A DNA stretch of 64,000 nucleotides, from contig CM064545.1 in assembly GCA_032716605.1 (NCBI GenBank), positions 7,648,244 to 7,712,243 of the forward strand. Reading direction: 5' to 3'. The notes below the pieces were generated by a model. That model was not told the origin of the DNA and did not search any database. It worked only from the letters and a program-made list of their open reading frames with translations. Origin of the DNA: Paralithodes platypus (Eukaryota; Arthropoda; Malacostraca; Decapoda; Lithodidae). Position 1 is the stretch's first letter; each line of letters begins with the position of its first letter. This document shows, piece after piece, positions 45,352 through 56,340 of the stretch. The position numbers and the translations under genes were made by a program.

Positions 45352-45650
45352 AATGATGTAGAATTCGGGCGTACCGCGCGCTTTGTTTACACCAAGATAT
45401 ATAGACTAAACTTTAGTCTATATATTTTGGTTTACACTACTGTACTCGGCACGCTCGCGATCATTTTTCCCGTCTATTTTGACTGCCGTGGGATACAATA
45501 ATAAGGTTGAGGGGGGGCAAAGCACCTTATGACTTATTGTCATCATCATATATATTGACAGCAGAGGGCAAATAACAGACAAAAATAGCCGTCAAAATAA
45601 CCGCGAGCGCACGACCAATGTAAACATGACGACTTTACGCCCGGAAACTA
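45352..45650 (+). repeat. Dispersed repeat, copy B, with a 37-bp insertion
   Basis: Direct repeat of copy A. Differs mainly by a 37-bp palindromic insertion at 45,393-45,429 with an 8-bp flanking duplication. Confidence 0.8.
45393..45429. mobile_element. 37-bp palindromic mini-insertion with 8-bp duplication
   Basis: The insert CAAGATATATAGACTAAA plus its near-perfect reverse complement (17 of 18 positions) is flanked by GTTTACAC at 45,385-45,392 and 45,430-45,437. Copy A at about 44,461 has only one target copy (GTTTATACAC). An 8-bp duplication is the signature of hAT-type transposases. Confidence 0.68.
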
Positions 45651-45689
45651 CATTATTCCCGGAAGCGGTGGCCCGCAAATATAGGTAAG

Positions 45690-45865
45690 GTAGTCAGGTT
45701 AGGTTAATGACAATTTGTCGTCAAAAGTGCCGGTGTCTTGTGACACGTGTCCGCTGCAAGTGCAGCCTCACCGACTCGCGGCGGACGTGAATCACATAAC
45801 ACTGGCACTTTCGACGACAATATTATCATTAAACCTACCTGACAACCTTAACTAACCTGGGGACT
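45690..45865. mobile_element. Foldback element of about 175 bp
   Basis: Arms of about 75 bp: ggttaatgacaatttgtcg with gtcaaaagtgccggtgtc pairs with the region gacactggcactttcgacg-type sequence ending atcattaaacctacctgac. Loop near 45,765. Outer words caggttaggtt and aacctacctg also pair. No clear target duplication. Confidence 0.65.
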
Positions 45866-46037
45866 ACGCCGTTGTCCACGCATCAGTAGTAGGGCTTCCT
45901 GAATTAGGTACGTTAAAAAAAAAAAAAAAAAGACTCGAAGGAAAATAACGAAACCAATCACGTACACAAATCTCTCTGTATTGTCGTCGGGTGGCTGGGA
46001 TTATTATTATTATTATTTTTTTTTAAAGTCTATCTAT

Positions 46038-46607
46038 CTATTGCCCGACGCAGTGATCCCCGAAGGGGTGGCCACGAACGAACCGCCTCCATGCACCTCT
46101 GTCCCCAGTCAGTCGACGCCCCTCCCCCCAACCAGCACCGCCTTCATTCATATACTTCCTCACTCCATCCTTCCACCTCTCCTTCGGTCTTCCTCTCCCT
46201 CTCTGTCCCTCCACCTCGCTCTCGTACACCCTCTTAGTCATTCTCCGAACCATCTCAAGTTGTTCCTTTTCACACTTTCCAGCACATCTACCTCCACACC
46301 ACACCTCCTTCTTACTTCTTCATTAGTCTGTCTATCCCTCCATGTAACTCTGCACGCACTTCTTAAGTAATTCATTTCCACTGCTCTCACTCTTGGTCTG
46401 AGTCTCTCAACCAACGTCCATGCTTCACTTCTGTAAGTCAGTGTCGGGATTACCACACTGTCATGCAAGGACTTCTTCACTTCCATACTGACCACCCTAT
46501 TTCTTGTTACTGCTTTCAGCATTCCTACAATCCTCTTCCCGTGTTGTACCCTCTCCCGCACTTCTTCATCCATAGTCCCATCTTTACTCGACTCACTGCC
46601 CAGATAC
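46038..46607 (-). pseudogene. RTE-like LINE, RT C-terminus and 3' end
   Basis: On the minus strand the frame gives KYLGSESSKDGTMDEEVRER, VVIPTLTYRSEAWTL, VRAVEMNYLRSACRVTWRD and LRWFGE, then after a frameshift RGRGRPKERWKDGVRKYM and the C-terminal DRGAWRRFVRGHPFGDH. These are hallmarks of the C-terminal region of RTE-type LINEs. The element ends in a short (TAGA)n tail at 46,025-46,040. The rest of the RT continues at 47,243-47,420, beyond a TTAA insertion. Confidence 0.82.
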
Positions 46608-46713
46608 TTAACCCAGCAAGTACGGATCTCATCATAAGAGTTTAAGAGTGCTCTGCGGAACTTCTCATATAATCCAAGGCCTAACAAAAAAAACATTTAA
46701 ATCAGCCCCATAT

Positions 46714-46751
<38 letters not shown>

Positions 46752-47242
46752 GCCCCTTGGATATGTCAAATATCACTCCTCCACACACCCTCCTTCCACC
46801 CTTCCCCCCCCCCTCCCCCCCTTCAATTATCACCTATTCTCCCTGTTATTCCCTTATTCTTAGGTATATTTTCGTGCTAACATTAGCGAGTTGCTAGCAG
46901 GGCGTGGTCATCTGTGTTACCAAGCGTGGGAAAGAGCGAGAGAGAGACTACCATGCAACAGTGTCTCTCCAGCCATCGTGACGGCTGGCTGGCTGGCTGG
47001 CAGGCTGCCTCAGCCATAAGTTATGTAACGCCCGGCCTCTATCGCCGATTTTGACCATCCAAACGCTGTTTCCACTTGTTTTATTGTTGTAACAGGTTAA
47101 TACCTTTATAATCAACGTAAAATAGGCGCATATGGATAAGTATTAATGATATTTATGGTACGATGACGATTTGAGTTTAGGAAACAGTCTAAATACCTCC
47201 GCACAGGGAGGGGTGGCCAATACCCCACCTATGAGAGGTTAA
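46608..47242 (-). mobile_element. TTAA-flanked 627-bp element inside the RTE-like LINE
   Basis: TTAA at 46,608-46,611 and 47,239-47,242 bracket 627 bp. Removing the insert and one TTAA joins the codons for SSF to those for KYLG on the minus strand, the sequence expected in this LINE family. The body is homologous to 41,163-41,763. Ends CCCAGCAAGTACGG and CCTCTCATAGGTGG (as read on each strand) are only weakly similar, so the TIR is short. Confidence 0.83.
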
Positions 47243-47420
47243 AAGAGCTGACGATCTCCATAGCCTGACCGTTCAGCTTCACCTCACACTCTGTGACTTC
47301 ACCTCTTTCGAAGACCATAACCTTGCTCTTCCCCGCATTTACCTTCAAATTCCGTTTTTTGCACACTGTTCCAGTATGTATTTGAACTCCACTGACAAAC
47401 TTCCAGGATCACTTGTAGAG
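47243..47420 (-). pseudogene. RTE-like LINE, RT segment upstream of the insertion
   Basis: On the minus strand it encodes RNLKVNAGKSKVMVFERG and VKLNGQAMEIVSSF, the RT region immediately before the KYLGS motif. It is the 5' continuation of 46,038-46,607. Upstream of about 47,420 the LINE is truncated. Confidence 0.78.
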
Positions 47421-49127
47421 TTAAGTATAATACTATTTTATACATACCATTTTTACTAGTTGCCTAATTAAGGAGATAGAGGACTAATTAGATATGTAGC
47501 ACACGAATGTTGCTATAAGTGCGCTAGACACCAGTTGCCTGATATAATGGATATACTGTGAAATCAAACATATCAATGGCATTGGGAATTCTTAATAACA
47601 TTATCTGAATGATGCCAAGCACTTATGTTTACTTATGTAAAGTTATGTTGCTGTTTTGATGTGGTTAGTATTAAAATTATAAGTGACTTAGCGATCGCGG
47701 TGATGGTGATGTTGACACATTTGATACTCTGTTCCCATTGTGGAATGTTAAAGGCAAAGCCTGTGCCACATATCCGAACAGTACAACTTGGCGGGTAATT
47801 GGTTGTGGAGTATGGCGGGCAGTTGTCAATTTGATACCGTTGTTTTTCGTTCAATAACGAATTTCTATAATGAAAAACACGAAGAATTAGAACACTTTCA
47901 TTAAATCTGACGTTGTTGCATAGAAAATAACGCATATACAAACTAAAAATCGATACACTGAACATTATTTGACCCATGAAATAATTATATTCACGAAAAT
48001 ACGCACTAACTCAGCTCACACTGCTCTTGTATATTCTTTTGGTAAGAATTGTCGAGACTGAAGTGTATGTGTGTGTATGTAGTAAGGGTATGTGTGTTTG
48101 TGTATGTGTTTGTCATAGTGATAAGTGTGAGTATTCTATTGTTGGGGGTAACTAGAGAGGTAGGGGGTACCACTTGGTGTTTGACTATGGGGGAGTGGGG
48201 AAGCGGGTTGTATGTGTGGGTGAGCGTGTATGTGTTTAGTGATTGTAAGTGGGAATTCTGTATGGCTGAGATAAAATTGATAGTGTTGGTGGTAATGATC
48301 GAAGTGGGTGGTTCAATTGGGTGTGTAACCCATGGGGGAGTGGGGAGGCGGTTTGTGTGTGTGTGGTAGAGTTGTATTTGAGTTATGTAAGGTTGGTTCA
48401 CTTCGAAATGTTATTGTAAGGGGGTAACAGGCGAGATGAGTTGTTCAGGGGGGGGGGGGGATTCTTAGTGGGTTGAAAGGTAGATATGAGTGTGCATGCG
48501 TCTTTGTGTGCGTGAGTTTATTATTCTCTTAACACTCCCGTATGATAGTAATTCCAGGAATCTTTGCTGTGCTCATCTTTATTATTCAAAAGCTTATTTA
48601 TTATTGATGTATGTAGTTGTAATACACACTTCATCACCAGTTCAACGATATAGGTCAGAATGGCAGGTGCTTCATCATTACCCAATGTTACACTTGTAAA
48701 CTACTAATAAATTAACTATGCATTACAAACATATTACCAACAACAGCAAAATATGTCTTATTTCCCTAATTCAAGAAACTGGCAGAGGTAGAGCTGTCAC
48801 CATAAATCCTGTACCATCTGGTCGAATCTTTGAACCCTTAAAACCAAGTTCAGAAGCATTTTGTCATACAGTATATTAAGCATTGTGTAGTTCTGTACGT
48901 TCGATGCTGATTCAAATGGGTGGGTCAGGACTTATGCACTTAGCTGTACAATATTTTCCGCCTATTTTGAAGCGTCGATGTCAGGTGAATATTACCTAGC
49001 GTGAATTAATAATGGAGTAGCATTTAATTACAGCTCCACCGCCTGTGTATTACGTGAGGATATTGATACATTATCGTTGTTCTTGTTACTCTACTGATCA
49101 GATGAAAATGGGTTTTCCAGGTTAACG
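47421..49127. other. Non-coding stretch with GT-rich repeats
   Basis: From 48,056 to 48,370 a GTGTGT/GTATGT-rich imperfect repeat gives long open frames on both strands with low-complexity translations; a partly duplicated segment (agtgggtggttcaattggg etc.) is present. A poly-G run lies at about 48,448-48,461. No gene recognised. Confidence 0.6.
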
Positions 49128-50200
49128 ATGCAGCAGTACTCTGACGTGGAGCTGGCAGATATGCACCTTACCTATGGTGCTGCGGGGGGAAATGGAAGAG
49201 AAGCTGCTCGTATGTATGGCCAGATATATCCCCAGCGGCAGATTCCACATCACACAACTTTCGTTTCCATAGACAGAAGACTGAGGGAAAGAGGGACGTT
49301 CAGGTGGGATATGTCACGAACAGGACGCCAACGCTTTGTTCGTACACCAGAAGTTGAGGAAAGAATCCTGGACGCTGTTGCAAGAAATCCTCAAACAAGC
49401 ACTCGTGGTATAGCCACTGATCTAGGAGTAAGTCACACCACAGTGTGGAATGTACTCCACGAACAGATTCTTTACCCCTACCACTTTCAGAGAGTCCAGC
49501 ATTTACTCCCAGACGATTTTCATAGACGTGAACAATTCTGCCAGTGGTTTCTAGACCAAACTGCAACCGATCCACATTTCCCAAACATGATATTATTTTC
49601 AGATGAGTCATCATTCACAAGAACAGGGATGTTTAACAGCCACAACATGCATGCTTGGGATGACATGAATCCTCAAGTGACATGGTATAGAGGGTATCAG
49701 CAACGTTTCTCTGTTAATGTATGGTGTGGTATTGTAGGTGATTCTCTAGTAGGTCCACATGTATTTCGTGGCCACCTAACAGGCAATTTGTATAGCAATT
49801 TTTTAGAGCAAGCAGGATTTACCGACTTTGCTAGAAGATGTAGGCCTACCCATAGCAATTCGGCGACACATGTGGTATATGCATGACGGTGCACCCGCAC
49901 ACACCAGCCTGATTGTGCGGGATTACCTTGATGGCCATTTTCCTAACAGGTGGATCCCGTTGCCTGGCCAGCAAGGTCCCCGGACTTGAATCCATTGATT
50001 TCTATCTCTGGGGCCATCTAAAGTCAATTGTGTATGAAACTCCAGTTAACACTCAAGATGAACTACTCCCACGGATTCAGGCTGCCTGTGAACAGGTACA
50101 TAATACACCACAAGTACTTGAGCGTGTGCGGCAGTCCATGATTCGTCGTTGTCAGATGTGTGTTGATGTTGGTGGGAGACATGTGGAACACTTGTTGTAA
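49128..50200 (+). pseudogene. Tc1/mariner-like transposase (two frameshifts)
   Basis: The ATG at 49,128 opens a 252-residue frame. It has an N-terminal helix-turn-helix region of the DUF4817 type found in arthropod elements (MQQYSDVELADMHLTYGAA, then HHTTFVSIDRRLRERG), a second HTH (TRGIATDLGVSHTTVWNVL), and the first catalytic Asp in ILFSDESSFTRTG. Near 49,850 the frame shifts into HMWYMHDGAPAHTS with the second catalytic Asp. Near 49,965 it shifts again into IDFYLWGHLKSIVYETPV with the third acidic residue (Asp). The C-terminal RVRQSMIRRCQMCVDVGGRH completes a protein of about 355 residues, normal for the family. Only two single-base shifts interrupt it, so the copy is fairly young. TIRs were not identified with confidence. 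Confidence 0.88.
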
Positions 50201-50854
50201 TATACCTAGATGTGTGTATTTTGTATGTAATTAAAACAATTTGTTTAAGTTTGTACATATTCCATGATTATATCTCGCGATTTTCTTAGTGAGTGATACT
50301 GATATTACTAGAGTTAATAATTGTTTTGATCACATTATTTATTATAATTATGTAAGGTTTGCTTATGGCTAGCCTCAAAGCCGAGTGATGGATGATACTC
50401 TTACGCTGTGAACTACATTGCAATGATTTACAAGAAATGTAATGGCCGTATAATTATTTAATAAATTATTTAATAAACTTATGAAGGATACAGTTTAATT
50501 TATTATACACCACAGTTACCTTTACTTAAAAGTACTATCATCATCTATCCGTAACCACATGATAACAATTATGTGCATATAACAAGTGGATGAGGGAGAG
50601 AAAACGGTATGGTGGAGGAGGGTGGGGAGGAGCGGGGAGGGAGGACGGACGAGGGCTCAGTGTTCTAATGCGGGAGCTAACAAGAATTTGTATTACATCT
50701 AGAGTACAAAAGGTTTAAATGCTGGAATACATTGACAGTCTATTGGAGATCCCCAATCGGTAATTCTTAAGTTTTTCAATTGGTGCATTTAGTAGGGGGC
50801 GCTGCTTGAAGTACCCCCCAAAATCAGTTTAAATTACATTTTTGAGTACATCAA
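50201..50854. other. Non-coding stretch, no gene seen
   Basis: AT-rich flank of the transposase, then a G-rich purine stretch at 50,590-50,660. No TIR pairing with the upstream flank was seen. Confidence 0.5.
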
Positions 50855-50972
50855 CTAAACTGGTGCCAAAAGGTTCATGTTGAAACTGTGATTACGGATG
50901 TGACATTCTTAAGTGCCGAATTTGGTGCGAAACCCATTTAAGAACGACTTAAAGGGTGTGCTATATTGACAT

Positions 50973-53029
50973 AGGGGAGCGTCCGCCATGGGGTATTAAG
51001 CACCCGTCACACCTAGCCGATTTTAGGCCAAGACTGTCCGCGACCTAAGGGTCGTGGACAGTCTTGGTCTACGTCGCCGCGCATCATGGGCCGTCGCCAG
51101 CATAACAAAGAGGCCAGGATGGGTCTTCACATACCCCCTCAAAAGTTCAACATGCAGAACTTTGAAAATCAAGTCGGCGTAGAGTGAGGTAAAAAAATGG
51201 GACGTGAAGGGGACGGGAGACTGATGGCGTGTGACGGCGCTTGACGGGAAAAGGTAGGCGTCAGTACGGCGGCACACAGCACCATAAATGAGGTCTGCGT
51301 CATCGGCGTCACCATAACAACCTGCGGGGATCAGCGGTGGCTTGCGGCGACCCAACGATGCCCTAACGGTCAATATATAAATAAACGACATAATTAAATA
51401 ATTAAATAATAAATATATTATCAATAATAAGTAGGGTTAATCAAAGGTATAGCATATTTATTTAATTAAAGGGGGTGACCTTTTTTTGTTCTGTCCTCTT
51501 CTATCTTTCTCTGGCTTGTATCCATTTGGTCCCATTCAGCCTACTGTTTTAAGACGTTTATCCCCATCCAGGTGTCAATTTTTTACTGGTGAGCGGTAGC
51601 GAGCCAGCATATTTGTTATTTTTGTTTGACAGCAGGCTAAATTTGTACATTTTTCCATAGAAAAATATCTCCGGCGAAGCCGGATTTCTTCATATAATAT
51701 ATAAATAATATATAATATATAAATATAATATATAAATAAACGACATAATTAAATAATTAAATAATAAATATATTATCAATAACCATCAAAATATAAGATT
51801 AGGTATATTAATTACAGAAAAAATGAAAAATAACAACATTCAATACATAATTAAATTAATAATAATAATAAAATAACAGAATTAACTGAAATAATCAATT
51901 AATAATCAGCCGTCCATACTGAAGGGGTCGCCGTCCATCGGCACAGTAATGCATATTGACGCCGCCATACCTCCTGTCGACGCCGTTCGTCAGGTTGTTG
52001 TCAACATGCTACACCGCAGATCGGCACTCCAGCGGCGACCTAGGTCTCACCTTCAGTCCTGCATGGGCGCCGCTCTACCCCGTCAGGTCGCCGTCAGGCG
52101 GCGTGGCCATCCATACTGCGTCCCGTCCAAAACTCACCCCCCCAAATCCTTAAGCTCTCCGCCGAAGGTCGGCACTCCTGACCACGACTAAAGGTCGTGG
52201 TCAGTCTTGGCTCAAGTCGGCATGGTGTGACGCCTGCTTTAGAGGTGCAAGTTGAAAAATCCGAAATTGAGATTTTCACTGCTCTCGTGAGGGCAACACT
52301 CTAGGAATCTCCTGGCAATATTTTAGACTCGTAAAATAAAAATTACCGTAAATACAGACCCCCCCCCCCCCCTTATGCACCACCGTACATACGTTGTATA
52401 TGTGGTATAGTGTATATGTGTATAGTGTGGTATAGTAAATTGCACTGGATCTTAGTACCAGAACATGTATCAAATCAATCAAGAGCAAACAGATGCAATA
52501 AATCGTCATTTGAGAGAGGAATCGTTGGGTAATGGATAAATTTAGTTTTTCGCCTTTTTCTCAAAACTATAATTATTCGAACAAAAAACGTAAAAACTTT
52601 CTTAATTTTGGTCCGATTTTAATAAATAAAACACCATTGGAAAGAGGAGAGTAAATGCAGTAGAATGTACTGAGGAATATTTGATAAACCCATAACCTTT
52701 TTGACAGGAGGCTTGAAACCGTTTAAATATATAAAAAAACAAACAAAATATTAATAAAAAAATATAAGGTGTATCAAAAATCCCTCTGTACATTTTATTG
52801 CATTGTTTCTCCTCTTTCCAATGGTATTTTTTTGATGTCGATTGGACCAAAAGTTGTTTAGTTTTTAGGTTTTGAAAATTTGGCCAAAATGCGAAAATCC
52901 GAGGTAGCGAAACAACTATTCATCCGACTTTATTCATTGTTGGATATGTTGTTCCTAGAAGTGTATCTATCACCTGTAAAAAAATTAACACGATCAGACC
53001 ATTTTGAAATACATGGCGGACGCTCCCCT
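50973..53029. mobile_element. TIR element (perfect 18-bp ends), outer
   Basis: AGGGGAGCGTCCGCCATG at 50,973-50,990 is perfectly inverted at 53,012-53,029. The empty site is visible in the repeat copy at about 53,736. Without the inner element the length is about 0.82 kb. No coding sequence seen. The target duplication, if any, is at most 1-2 bp and was not resolved. Confidence 0.8.
50999..52239. mobile_element. TIR element nested just inside the outer TIR
   Basis: AGCACCCGTCACACC at the left and GGTGTGACGCCTGCTT at the right are inverted; similarity continues inward (ggccaagactgtccgcgacc against ggtcgtggtcagtcttggct). TA lies at both edges. Inside, a 55-bp AT-rich direct duplication (51,372-51,427 and 51,728-51,782) brackets about 300 bp that includes a LINE 3'-UTR-like hairpin piece (51,590-51,690). 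Confidence 0.65.
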
Positions 53030-53884
53030 TAAATCACATTTTGAGTACATCAATGAAAGTTTGTGAAAATGTTCTTTGAACTTTACTGATGAAGGATCAA
53101 TAGTTCTTAAATGAAGAATTTGGTGCAAAACTCATTTAAGAACGACCTAAAGAGGGTGCTATTTTCAACACATTTAAAGCTTTTCACAAGTTCATCAATG
53201 AAACTTGGTGGATAAATGAATGTATTCATGGATGAATTCTTGAATGAATTTGTGTGGTAACAGGACCATAACAATTTTATGCTAGAGGTCATGCTCTACT
53301 GAAAACAAACTTTCGCAATGCAATAACAAATAATATACACGATCCACATCTACTTTTGACATCCATATCTATATCTTGTTATATTGATAATATCACTATA
53401 AGGGTATCTTAAATCCACAAGAGAAACCGTTAAAACTGCTGATAAGTCATACATAATTATACTGTAGATACAAGTTCTATTATAGTGTGACTTATGTCTA
53501 CAATGTGAGTTCACTAGTATTAGTATAAGTAAATGTATACCGGTTCCAGTAATTATAATTATAAGACTTCCACCTGAATAACAATATCTGTTGCACGATT
53601 CCAGTCATCCTCATCCGAACTGTCATCTTCATCTGATGTTTCAATTTCCAGGTTATCGCCCTTTGGTCAGGATGTCTTCACAAACTTCTATTCATGGTGC
53701 AAAATCCATTTAAGAACGACGTAAAGGGTGTGCTATATTGACATTTAAATCACATTTAATAAATCACATTTTGAATATATCAATGACAGTTTGTTAATAT
53801 GTTCTTTAAACTTTACTGATGAAAGATCAATAGTTCTTAAGTGAAGAATTTGGTGGAAAACCCATTTAAGAACGAACTAAAAGG

Positions 53885-54087
53885 GATGTAAGAAAGTAAA
53901 GTAGAAGGGCAGAGTGGCAGAAGCAAACTGAGAGTGAACTGGAGAGATCAAGTTGAGAGGTAAATGAGTGAAAAGGGTGTTGAGTGAGAGAAAGAGTATC
54001 GGATAACAGAGGAGTATGGAGGCGATTCTCTCATGGTCACCCCCACGGGGATCAAGGCGTCTGGCAATAGATTAGATAGACTAAAAA
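53885..54087 (+). mobile_element. RTE-like LINE 3' end fragment
   Basis: tatggaggcgattctctcat and acggggatcaaggcgtctgg match, in opposite orientation, the 3' end of the RTE-like LINE at 46,042-46,090. It ends in a short tagattagataga tail. Confidence 0.68.
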
Positions 54088-54140
54088 TCTTAATCGAGTT
54101 TAGAATTAAAGTTGGTTGGTGGAGAGAACATAATAATTCA
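54088..54140 (+). mobile_element. SINE tail fragment
   Basis: cttaatcgagtttagaatta then aagttggttggtggagagaa and cataataatt match the tail of the SINE at 7512-7670 and of the 32-34 kb units. It directly follows the LINE tail, consistent with a SINE tail derived from, or inserted beside, that LINE. Confidence 0.6.
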
Positions 54141-54987
54141 AATACCATATTTGAATTTTTAGTGTTGTGACTCGTAACAAATATTTATATTAGCCATAAG
54201 TACAGATTTTATCGAAAGGTGTGCCAAACAGTATGCTGAATACACCAATGCAACACTATCCGGAGCATGTGGATACACTGCCCAGTTCTGGATGATGTAT
54301 GTGGGGTACATCAACTTATTCCACCAACTTGGAAGAGAAATACGGACAAATGATCCTCAACTATTCATCTATAAACTAATAGTAATCAATTATTGACCTG
54401 TTCTTTGCTAATCGTCATCATCAAATTTGACGCCCCGCTTCCAGAGGAAGCGCTCCAAAAGGAATGGCCATTGCAGAAACTGCCTCCAGGCTCCCAGACA
54501 TGCCCCGACTGACCCACTCCACATTGTCATTTCCACCAAGTAGATTATGACCATTACCCTGGAGGGGATTGGGTGGGTCATTTACGGGACGCGAAAATTC
54601 GCCTTTGTCAATGTTTGCCTGTCACGTGACCGCGGGAGCCAATAGGAGGCTGAGTTTCCTGGTGACGAAAGCCAACCCTCACTAGGAGCTGGGACACCAC
54701 CAAAGACAGAACTGCGCCGCTCGCTGCTCCGGCCACAGCCTTTTCAACCCTTTTCCGGTGCCACCAATGACCCAGTAATCCCCGTAAGTTTTTGTACCAT
54801 ATTTGTTGAAAGTTACAGTTATCATGTATTTCTCGCCTTTGTATTAGACATAGGATTTTCAGTGTTTTACACATGATGGCTAGAGTGTGTGACGTCGTTT
54901 CCTGACTGTTGCAAGATATCTAAGTTGCCATATGCCGCCACAATTGTTCGATTTTTTCTTTTCTTATTTCGCTATGGGTGTTTTTGC
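54141..54987. other. Non-coding stretch before the piggyBac array
   Basis: No open frame of note on the plus strand. A GC-rich block at about 54,600-54,780 could be promoter-like, but no TATA box or start could be supported. Confidence 0.4.
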
Positions 54988-55765
54988 TGATTTAATTTTA
55001 CCAAGTACTTACCTGTTATGTCCCCAGTGACTACCTACCCATTTCCTTATCATTTTACCTGTTTCTGCTGATTGATTGGTACCAAGTACTTACCTGTCAT
55101 GCCTCCAGTTGTCCAGGGACAAGCTACCCATTTTATTACCATTTTACCTGTTTCTGCTGATTGAATTTTACCAAGTACTTACCTGTTATGCCCCCAGTGA
55201 CTACCTACCCATGTCCTTATCATTTTACCTGTTTCTGCTGTTTGATTGGTATCAAGTACTTACCTGTCATGCCCCCAGTTGCCCAGGGACAAGCTACCCA
55301 TTCTATTACCATTTTACCTGTTTCTGCAGATTGAATTTTACCAAGTACTTACCTGTTATGCCCCCAGGGACTACCTACCCATTTCCTTATCATTTTACCT
55401 GTTTCTGCTGATTGATTGGTATAAAGTACTTACCTGTCATGCTCCCAGTTGCCCAGGGACAAGCTACCCATTTTATTACCATTTTACCTGTTTCTGCTGA
55501 TTGAATTTTACCAAGTACTTACCTGTTATGCCCCAGGGACTACCTATCCATTTACTTACATTTTTACCTGTTTTTGCTGATTGATTGGTATCGAGTACTT
55601 ACCTGTCATGCCCCCAGTTGCCCAGGGACAAGCTACCCATATACTTACATTTTGACCTGTTTTTGCTGATTGAATTTTACCGAGTACTTACCTGTGATGC
55701 CCCCAGGGACTACTTACCCATTTACTTACATTTTTACTTGTTTCTAATGCATTATTTGTTCAGGT
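54988..55765 (+). repeat. Alternating A/B tandem array (dimer about 170 bp) upstream of piggyBac
   Basis: A-type monomers (ttgaattttaccaagtactt) start near 54,988, 55,160, 55,329, 55,499 and 55,669. B-type monomers (ttgattggta) start near 55,071, 55,241, 55,411 and 55,581. Each contains acttacctgt, the complement of a consensus 5' splice site. The array ends in a pyrimidine-rich stretch and ttgttcag just before the piggyBac ATG context. Its last unit closely matches the 3' half of the piggyBac coding intron. Confidence 0.9.
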
Positions 55766-56110
55766 TTTGCCATGGCTCGCAAGGGCTTATCCCCGGAGGA
55801 CATCTCAAACATCCTGCTGGAGGACTGGGATGGTGATGCTGACGATGATGAGGTGTTCGAAGATCATGTGGAGGAGGATGACATCCAAGACGACATGATA
55901 AGCCACACACCACATGACAACTCTCCCGAACGTGAGGATCTCACCACCCCCTCCCTACACTACACCAACACTCCCTCGCCCTCGCATTGCCACCACCCCG
56001 TCTGCCACGAGGAGTACCAGCACCTTAGCGACACTGAGGCGCGATTTCTCCTTCCGTGGGAGGGAGGAAAGGAACACCAGGGCCACCCACAACACCTCTG
56101 CACCTACTGT

Positions 56111-56340
56111 CACTGTCGCCAGGTCTCCACCCATCGCTACCCCCACTGTCACTGTCCCCAGGTCTCCACCCATCGCTACCCCCACTGTCACTGTCGCCAG
56201 GTCTCTACCCATCGCTACCCCCACTGTCACTGTCGCCAGGTCTCTACCCATCGCTACCCCCACTGTCACTGTCGCCAGGTCTCTACCCATTGCTACCCCC
56301 ACTGTCACTGTCGCCAGGTCTCTACCCATCGCTACGCCCA
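56111..56340 (+). repeat. 39-bp coding minisatellite in the piggyBac N-terminus
   Basis: About 5.9 units of cactgtcgccaggtctctac plus catcgctacccccactgt-like sequence. Thirty-nine is a multiple of three, and all three plus frames and a minus frame are open through it. In the transposase frame it encodes TVTVARSLPIATP repeats. Confidence 0.95.

Larger units (their letters stand above)
50855..53890. repeat. 160-bp repeat field interrupted by nested elements
   Basis: Sequence including tttggtgcgaaacccattta, agaacgacttaaagggtgtg and tgacatttaaatcacatttt recurs at about 50,858-50,972, 53,030-53,165 and 53,690-53,885. The spacing and partial overlap suggest a tandem or dispersed unit of about 160 bp. 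The copy at 53,736 shows the junction (gctatattgacatttaaatc) without the insertion present at 50,973-53,029. Confidence 0.7.

Noticed and set aside
41163..47238. The inverted pair at 41.2 and 46.6 kb as TIRs of one 6-kb element
   Set aside because: Each copy has its own TTAA target site in a different LINE, so they are independent insertions.
48006..48401. Thr/His-rich 131-residue minus-strand protein
   Set aside because: Low-complexity translation of GT-rich DNA; the opposite strand is open as well.
53085..53830. Hammerhead ribozyme core (actgatga words)
   Set aside because: The ctgatga words at 53,088 and 53,817 lack the paired stem and GAAA/GTC elements required.
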